Below, piece by piece: positions 56,300-64,000 of a stretch of DNA of 64,000 nucleotides. Source of the DNA: Fasciola hepatica (taxonomy: Eukaryota > Platyhelminthes > Trematoda > Plagiorchiida > Fasciolidae). Position 1 is the first letter of the stretch. Each line of letters opens with the position of its first letter. The stretch covers positions 880,501-944,500 of the forward strand of contig CANUEZ040000180.1 in NCBI GenBank assembly GCA_948099385.1, given 5' to 3'. The translations under genes and the position numbers were made by a program. The notes beneath the pieces are model-generated. The model did no database searches and was not told the origin of the DNA. It saw nothing but the letters and a program-made list of their open reading frames with translations.

Positions 56300-58149
56300 G
56301 GGTAATGAAATGATAGAATAAAAACAATCGAAAGATAATCACTCGCAACATAGGTGTAATATAATGATCATTTTTGCCGGGAGAGCCCATTTTTCTAAAC
56401 CAAGATAAGAAGATGCATTTGGCTTACATAACACTGTCATTACCACCTCAAACACGAATTGCCTTGTTTAGTTTGTCTTCAAAAGTTCAACGGTTTCAAA
56501 GTGACTTTTCTCCATTTGTTGGTAATAATGCTATACGTGTGAAGTAAACCGCTGTATTATATTGTTGCTTTAAAATAAAATTTCTCAGTTAATTTGTACA
56601 AAAATCTTACCGGCTGAACGAGCGATTTGATCCAGAGAGAATGGGGATGAATGTTTAATGAAAGCCACTAAAAAATAGTTATACGCTCCTGTCACATGTA
56701 AGAAGGATTGATCCGAAATGTTTTGTGTCGCAAAATGTCTTGTTCTGAGGATAGCAAATAAGGCGTGCGTTTTAACTTACCACAGACTAGACATGAATAC
56801 AAATAACCACAGGGCAAATAAAATAATGCTGTTTTGCCAACCGTTATTTTGATCTAAAGTTTTAAAATAATCACTGGGACAAATCTGGCCCCGAAAATAG
56901 TTTGTTGTGTAACCCATGTTTTGGTTTTTGCGCCTCAGTTCGGACATTCGATCAATTTGAATTTTTTCTTATCCCTGTTGCACCATCCATGCTCGTTTGC
57001 ATGGCACGCGTATCGATTCACAATCAGCTGACTCTACTGACGCACACACATGCGCGTACAGTTCTTTCGTGTTCATGTTTGAACGTTCAAGTTTCTGGTG
57101 AATGTATTTGCACTCACACAATGTCTGTCTTTTCGCTACAGTTGCATCACTCTTAACACTGCCCGTAGGTATGCTTTTTAGTCAAAGTATCGAATCACGA
57201 AACATGATCTTTGTTGCGATTGAATTCGTTGAACCCATTGAACCAGGTGATCGCAATGGATTTTATCATGTGGCAGCATAAAGCCAACTCGTTGTCTGCC
57301 CTAGTCAACTTACAGGATCCATCCCCTAGCACCTTCGATTACATCCGGCGGCATCAAGTGCTATTGTTCCGTTAGTTTGTTTGTGAAAGAACACGATCAC
57401 ATCAACAGACTCTTTTATGCACCCAATGAGCGGAAAATAACACCAATTTATGTTTTTTTCAGGGTTACATTCTCTTGGGGAAGGAAAAATAGATTCACCT
57501 GCCTATCGAATCGGTACGCGATCCTTCCAGACCGAGAAAGGAATGAAAAACTGGCTTACAGTTAGTCACGAAAACTGCAGATCAAACATGCAAATTGCGG
57601 ATTGGCTTGACTCTAATCAACCGGCTACGGGATTTCCGAGATGAAAAGCGAGGAACGGCAAATCGATTCGGAGTTTCCAAAAAACGTCTAGTGTATTTCC
57701 AACGAGATATTTCATTTCAAAAAGCATGAGAGGGAACGATAGGATAGGAGAAATGCAAAAGAAGTTGCAGACGAACTAAGGAACAAAAACGAATTAATTC
57801 AGTAGTAAGGGAAGTTCTCTACGAATGACTGGTTGATTTTTTTTCGGATTTCAGCTTTGATATCACTTTGGCTAATGTATACTGTACTGTTTTAGAAATT
57901 TCACGATAAGAACTCAGGTGCTTCAGCAGTGAATATAGTAAAGTAAAGTAATACACATACTACGATCAAGGTAAAACAGAACTGTACTACGCCGGAGTGC
58001 ATGAAAATTAAAAACCAAAATATGAACTTCTCACTAAAAATTAGTTGCAACAGTATAGACTGAAACTACGTTATTATCCGCATTGCTTCAGAATTAAGCC
58101 AAAACCACTCAGAAATAGGCCGAAATTAGTTTGAATTAAGTCATATTCT
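56300..58149. other. Intergenic sequence without recognised features
   Basis: AT-rich DNA. The overlapping frames at 57377-57644 include IDSPAYRIGTRSFQTEKG, which I cannot assign. Confidence 0.4.
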
Positions 58150-58873
58150 TTCGGAAGTGCCACTCAACTGACTGTCTGAGACTTCCTCCTGATTCATCTG
58201 AAGACCAGCGCATCAATCACCCCTACACATTTCGCGTAGATAACCCCACCACGTGCTCTTCGTCTGCGCAACTCACCATAATGTGCTTCCACGATAACGC
58301 ACATGGACTCGACCTTGTCCCGGCCAGGGCTATGAGGCTCAGTAACTATGACCGAAACAGGTGATCCAGAGGTAACCATTGAGAAGACCAGTAGACAGAG
58401 ACAGGCCTCTCAGTCGGTCTTAAGCGATCCAAGTGGGAGAAGTGAACAAAGCAGGTGTAATCACACTGTGGACAAATGCTGACATCGAGGATACTAATGG
58501 GAAACGAGCGCCGCAGTACGGTTACAATGGTCCAAATGTACCCACTTTTCAGTCAGTCTCCACCTTTGCCGCTTTGTCCTCTTTGCCCACCTGAAATGCC
58601 TAAGACCGACTGAGAGGCCTGTCTCTGTCTACTGGTCTTCTCAATGATTACCTCTGGATCACCTGTTTCGGTCATAAGTACTGAGCCACATAGCCCTGGT
58701 CGGGACAAGGTCGAGTCCACGTGCGTTATCGTGGAAGCACATTATGGTGAGTTGCGCAGACGAAGAGCACGTGGTGGGGTTATCTACGCGAAATGTGTAG
58801 GAGTGATTGATGCGCTGGTCTTCAGATGAACCAGGAGGAAGTCTCAGACAGTCAGTTGAGTGGCACTTCCGAA
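58150..58873. repeat. Foldback element: two inverted arms of about 280-300 bp around a 115-170-bp spacer
   Basis: TTCGGAAGTGCCACTCAACT at 58150 returns as the reverse complement at 58854-58873. The arms match with few differences to about 58426 and 58598, then with more differences to about 58450 and 58565. Each arm holds the same 61-codon frame (58194-58379 minus; 58644-58829 plus). Imperfect homology continues outward for some tens of bases on both sides (for example AATTCTGA and CAATGC motifs). Type unknown: foldback transposon, MITE or inverted duplication. Confidence 0.85.
58644..58829 (+). other. 61-codon frame in the right arm of the foldback element
   Basis: MITSGSPVSVISTEPHSPGR is followed by DKVESTCVIVEAHYGELRRR and a C-terminal VGVIDALVFR. 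The left arm encodes the same frame in mirror image (58194-58379) with three residue differences. I recognise no domain. It may be a by-product of the repeat. Confidence 0.3.
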
Positions 58874-58879
58874 TAATTC

Positions 58880-60272
58880 TGACCTAACTCAGAAACAATG
58901 CAGAAACTAGTATGGCAAACCCCACATGTGGGGCGTTGGACTATCAAAGGTAGCTATCAATACCTTAAATCACATCAACACCACGCCATGCGGCGTCCAT
59001 CTGTACCCGGGCTTTGAAAGCGAACGACTTGATCGCTACATACTAATCTACTTTAATGATTGAAGTCTTCCTATTGCGGGTCCAGGTTTAAGGAATAAAT
59101 AGCAAACAACGCGCTTGTTGGAACTCATCGGTCGTGCGTTGCTGATGTTTTTCATTGAACCGTACTGTACAGCTATGCAATGGTCACAGATATGTTCAAA
59201 TGTTTATTTGAGTATTGATGCTGCTCGAAAAAACACTTCGGAAAATAATCATTGACAAGCGGCGATAGAGCGGTCGCGGTGATGAACTCTGAACCCCGAA
59301 ACCCCGAGTCTGAATCGTGGTCAATGCGGGACACTTTGCTACTCGGCAACCACTAATTGGACTCTTGTACCACGTCTCATCCTCCGCTGATCACTGCGTT
59401 TGGCGTTCACGTAGCAAATCTATTGCATGAGTACCGATGATGCTACCTAAACTGATGATGATGAAACGTTTCGCAACCTTGAACGCTAAGCTCACAGTCA
59501 CGTGGGAGGTCAACGTCGAATTTATGAACAGAATTCAGCAACGGCAGGACACAGTATGCTAAAATTCGTATAGGTACAAAATGCTATGGAGACCTTCAGC
59601 TGCGCACTGATGACGACACCTCGGATGGTGTTGAAACACGCGGTGACCTAAACTCCAAGCTCGGCAATCAGGAGGTGAAGAAAACCATTAGTCTGGGCCA
59701 CGATTAACACCAGTTTTCAAAAGCGTTGAGATACTGCACCAAAATGGTATCATAAATGAAAAAAATGGAAAATTCTCACGTATTGTTATCCGTTTTGAAT
59801 AAGAGTGCACTGATGCATTATAATTGACCAAAGGAGATGTCTGGACAGTCTTACTGTTATTGAAGTTTATCAAGTGATTGCCGCAATACTTGCAACAATG
59901 AGCAGATAGTGAGGTGACAGCTAATAATACAATGGCTGGAATACACGCAGGACGACGAAGAATAAATGGGAAGCAGGGCCTGACGACGATAATATGTCGA
60001 ATAGATTTTATTTGAAACAAATTGGCTGTTCTATCTCTGAGTGTTGCTTTCTTTGAATTTATATACATGCAACGAACTATCACACGATACAGTCCATTTG
60101 CAACATTTTAGGCAGCGTATTACAGTTTTATGGATTCAAGCATTAAGTGAGTGACCGAGATGAGAAAGAAAGTCTTCCGCAGTTATTTGTGCACAATAGA
60201 CGCAAACCGATACTCTCACAATGTCTTCAGTATTTTATATATATATATGTATATATAGATATATATATATTG

Positions 60273-60305
<33 letters not shown>

Positions 60306-61250
60306 GCACTCTCCACTTTGTGCTGCAAGGATTAGTAACAGACCAACAGCGATTCATCGTACGACGCACTGAACCGAATAGTGATTAACCCAGAATGCCT
60401 CGCTGACAACCATTAATAGTGCCAGCTGTCTGACGTTCACGTGATCTCTAACAAACCAGCCGAAATCCGCAAATAAATTTGTGCACTAACTGTCAGCAGA
60501 AAGTCTGTGTTCGGTCGTACGTTGATGTGATCCACGTGATTTCACACCTCGAAGTTGCCTCGCGATGAGACAAGGCTTGAAAGTATTTTATTGCTGTCGA
60601 ATGATAGCTGACGCTACTTTTTTGTGTTCGTTGACCTTGAAAATTGTCTGAAGTCACGTGAGTGGGAAAAGTTCGGTTTCGTGGGAGCTTTCAAACTAGA
60701 TTTACGTTCATTCAATAAAGCAAATAAATGATAGCCTTTCAGTGCATGATTCACAGCCTCGTCCTGCGCGTGCAATCTTCCGGCGAAATCCGGTTAGTTA
60801 GATAAGCAATCCTGTGATAGCAAGGCAGTTACATCCGAGGTACACTTTGGAGTTTCAATAAACACTGTAATCAGTATGGTTCAAGTGCAAACATTCGAAG
60901 TTTCATTACGACACACGTAAAATCCGGGAAAATAGGACAGTTGACAAACAGAACCCCATCGGTCGGCTCGGTTTCGAAATGGAACTGACAAACCGAATTC
61001 AATATTTCGTGAATATATTAGGTGATTGACATGCTTCTTGGAATGATTGACACCGAAATACGAACAAGCGTATGCCATTTACTTCAAAATGGAGTTATCA
61101 GACCCAACTCAAATATAGTTTCTTAGTAATGTTACCGAATAGTGGGGAAAATGAATAACGTAAATGAACTATGAGACAGGTTTAACTCAGCTCACACAAA
61201 CCAGAGTGATTCATTAGAGAGAATCAAATAATGCAATCACATTCATAGGT
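58880..61250. other. Intergenic sequence without recognised genes
   Basis: No coding similarity seen. Contains a mixed (TA)n/(TG)n array at 60232-60307. The minus frame 59688-60083 (131 codons) is unrecognised. Confidence 0.4.
60232..60307. repeat. Compound (TA)n(TG)n microsatellite
   Basis: TA units broken by TGTATA and TAGATA pass into TG units with one CG, ending at TGTGTGTGC. Confidence 0.93.
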
Positions 61251-61256
61251 TTTTGG

Positions 61257-62008
61257 ATGAGTCGTCTTGAAGATGGTTCATTCGCGCGGCTAGTTCGCAG
61301 AAGGACAACGTGGAATGAGCAATACACTCATTTCCAAAACTTTATGCTGCTCAGGATTGAAAGGATCCTACTCCGTGGTGTGACAACCAGAGAAGGAACA
61401 GTTCGCACGGCGGATGCCGTTAGAGAGGAACTGCGAACGGTGAGAAAAATGTTCATCTTTAATAGCCACTTGGATGGAGTAGTTAGTAGGATGATGCGAA
61501 TTTTGGTGGAAATTCCAAGAACGTGTGTAGTTAAAAGAAAGCAAGCATGCGTCTTTCTGCTTTTCAAAGGTAACATGCTGGCAGAGACTGGGCACAGAAC
61601 ATTATCAGGAATCACCAGTAAAACGTTCTACACAGTCGAATTCCTGATTTCGTTTGAATCCAGGCCAGTATTGCTTTTATTGTTGAGAGACAAAGTACTT
61701 GATTCTGCCGTCTCTTTCTGTTCAACTGGTACAATGTATATCGGCGGCAGGACAAGGCGCTTTTCTGAAAGCATCCACAAACACCACCCTATATGATTAA
61801 ACACCGAAGCAATAAAGTCATTCTTCAGAGTGGTGGTTTCATCCCTTACTCAGACTAATCCCACAGTGAAAGTGGCGGGGGCTTTCCGTGTCATGTGTAA
61901 GGTTCGGTGCTGGCAATCAAGACCGGCACAATGTCGCATTCTAGACACCGCATAGGCTGTCGGAACCCGTCTCCACATCCCCGCCCTGTGTGCATAAAAA
62001 TTACCACC
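61257..62008 (+). mobile_element. Penelope-like element fragment: RT-endonuclease linker and GIY-YIG domain
   Basis: A continuous 179-codon frame (61257-61796) reads FIFNSHLDGVVSRMMRI, then ACVFLLFKGNMLAETGHRTL, the same block as LYISLPFKGDNVSEIL of the element at 30386-33068, then the GIY-YIG core SFCSTGTMYIGGRTRRFSES and HKHHP. After a TGA at 61794-61796, the same frame continues to about 62008 with SFFRVVVSSLTQTNPTVKVA, broken by a TAG and a TAA. It is a different Penelope subfamily from the first copy. RT is absent, so it is 5'-truncated. Confidence 0.75.
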
Positions 62009-62009
62009 G

Positions 62010-64000
62010 ATAATTTTATTTCGCTACTGTAATGTTTAATGCTATACTATCTGTAATATGCACCTGATGTGATCAAGAGAAATCTATCCGGATACGAATT
62101 GTTCATCTCAGCTCCGTCGTGTTCCATTTTCTTGCTCGAAAACAATTTGTGTGCACTTTAGATCCCTGCTTTTTCTCAATGGTAGAACACGCCTCAGACC
62201 AGATAAAAACCGACAAAACGTGTGAAACACTCCATATTTGGGGAAGAGCCGAGCCTGGGCCAAAATTTTCATTTTCATTATTCTTTATCACTTCCACCCA
62301 CTTGTCTAATTGGCCTAATCTATTACTTGTTGTCATATTTTATGAAGTATTGACACGATGGTGACTCACTGAGAACGATTTTGTTTGTCAATTTGTTCTC
62401 TGTAAAGGGTGTTCATTGAGAATTGTCGGAGAAAACGAATAATCGTGGCATTATGAGGAAAAAGCTTACATTTCCGTAGATTTCTGTTGCAATCAACGTA
62501 ACATTAGAATACCTGATTATTGTTGACTACGTGTGATTAGTGATCACTTCACTGCCCTCTGAATCGCCGTCCAGAAACAAAGCTTCACAGTCATCCAGAT
62601 ATTACTAATAACAATGGGAGGAAACATTGTAATAATGATCTGCTAATAAGAATATGGTACCAAAGATTATCTCACCTGCATTGCACATTGGTTTACGGTA
62701 AAAGCAAATACCATACCGCAAAAGTCAGTGAGTTACTTGTAGTTGTACTTGGATGGTACCACTGTGAACGATTAGTGAATGCGAAACATTCCGAATAAGT
62801 CTCATCCGAGGTTACCGTAAACACGGGTGAAGTGAACGAAATAAGAAGTAGAAAAGAAAGAAAAATTTGATGTGACTTACCACAATATCGTTGTTCCTCA
62901 AACCAAGTTCACAACTTGAGCATGAAGCTGATGTTTGGGCTTTGCATTATGCTTGCAAACCTGCCGGTAACAGCAGCAGCCTATTGACGATCCAGGAATT
63001 TGTCTAAATGCATGCGAGTAGACTGACTTGAAACGCTTTTTCCGGCTTCCTGTTTACGTTTCCTGTGTCTATGGAAACCAGGTGTGGAAATTTTAACTTC
63101 TGAGAAAATCGTCCAGTAAGTAAATTCGGAATTAGTCACCAGCGTTCTAACGCTGAATTTTTCATGATAGGAGACTACGAACCATCAGAGTTACCTGAGT
63201 AGTCAAAGATAAGCTAGGGTACGAAATTCCTTTATATGTGGGTAAATATGTCGACTGTAATACGCGGGCTATAAATATCATCTGGAATGTAGGTGAAGTG
63301 TGTATACTACTTATTGAGTAAAACAGCGGTACCTTGTTCCGGATTACTACCTTATGTGTTCTCAATTTGGAAAAAAAGAATCTCAACAATTATTCATATG
63401 TGTACTTGTTTGAAAAACTTTTGTAAGCAACATGCTTATATTCCAGTGAAAAGAGCCTGGACAAGACTGTATTAAAATGAAAAAAATGTACAACTGTGGG
63501 CACCAAAGGTATACGGGAGTAGAAAAAAGATCACCGGCATAATTTATCAATGAATTCCGTTTCAGTGTTGTCCTTTTTGGTCAGTACCCGAGTCAGATAG
63601 GGCTCAAAAGAGTTTTATGTACGGTAATTCTGGAAGAAAGGTACCGAAGTTCAAATATGGAGGAAGAGAGAGTACGACAAAGAGATAAGTCAGGGTATAA
63701 TGGATGCGTTGGATGCCGTAATATCTTGTGGGCTAGGGTGACGTAAAACTCAGTACGTTGGTTAGCAAGTTATGCCAAAATAAAATCAAAGAACAGGGGT
63801 GAGACGCGACTAATAATTACCAATCCGCAGAGAAGGACATTGAAGTCTTGTTCCAAAAGATCGGTAAATATTACGAGAGAACAGAAAAATAAACCAGAAA
63901 AACACATTGAAGAATGAATTTAGAGACAACGGCTTTTAGTGTACGAAACTGCCTGAGTCTACTTATTTGAAAAGATGGGCATCGCAGTTAAACGACATAG
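62010..64000. other. Right edge, no recognised features
   Basis: Two kilobases of AT-rich DNA with short frames only. Nothing in it matches the repeats named elsewhere in this window. Confidence 0.4.

Noticed and set aside
57377..57644. Possible transposase fragment
   Set aside because: Two overlapping frames with no catalytic motif and no terminal repeats.

Overview
The window looks like nuclear DNA of a parasitic flatworm, most likely a digenean trematode. No marker gene settles the species. The argument is the repeat repertoire: several RTE-type non-LTR families, a CR1-type non-LTR element, Penelope-like elements with a GIY-YIG domain, chromovirus-free Ty3/gypsy pol relics, a tRNA-derived SINE and (TA)n arrays. 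They sit in the very long introns of a host gene whose exons are short. There is no bacterial organisation, CRISPR array or operon, and most reading frames are decayed transposon frames or chance.

Host gene: seven exons on the + strand between 7921 and 24924 join with matching phases and GT-AG sites into a 389-residue C-terminal part of a coiled-coil protein. I identify it by recalled family resemblance as the kinetochore protein NDC80/HEC1. A TAG stop at 24922-24924 is followed by AATAAA at 24993. The calponin-homology end of the protein must lie to the left of the window, so bases 1-7920 are probably intron.

Region by region. 1-6900: four RTE-type copies packed together in both orientations. 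7160-12800: exons 1-4, two partial SINEs and two (TA)n arrays. 12990-16650: RTE relics on both strands and a SINE split by another retrotransposon. 17590-19900: gypsy pol relic, minus strand. 20500-25020: exons 5-7 with RTE 3' ends and SINEs. 25430-27040: two SINE copies and an RTE-E relic. 28167-29945: a Tc1/mariner-IS630-type DNA transposon with 303-bp, almost identical inverted repeats and a dead DDE transposase. 30386-33068: a Penelope-like element. 37840-51585: a gypsy element whose LTRs, gag and pol are split by about 9.8 kb of nested DNA (a CR1 copy, an RTE copy and a mariner-type MITE). 55440-56290: another RTE 3' end. 58150-58873: a large foldback repeat with the same 61-codon frame in both arms. 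61257-62008: a second Penelope fragment. The rest, especially 51.6-55.4 kb and 62-64 kb, holds nothing I recognise.

No new defence or metabolic system is visible. The most interesting material is structural: the DNA transposon with homogenised long TIRs, the foldback element, the nested gypsy element, and a SINE whose internal TA site is both a microsatellite seed and a retrotransposon target. All identities rest on reading translations and recalled family motifs; no search was run.
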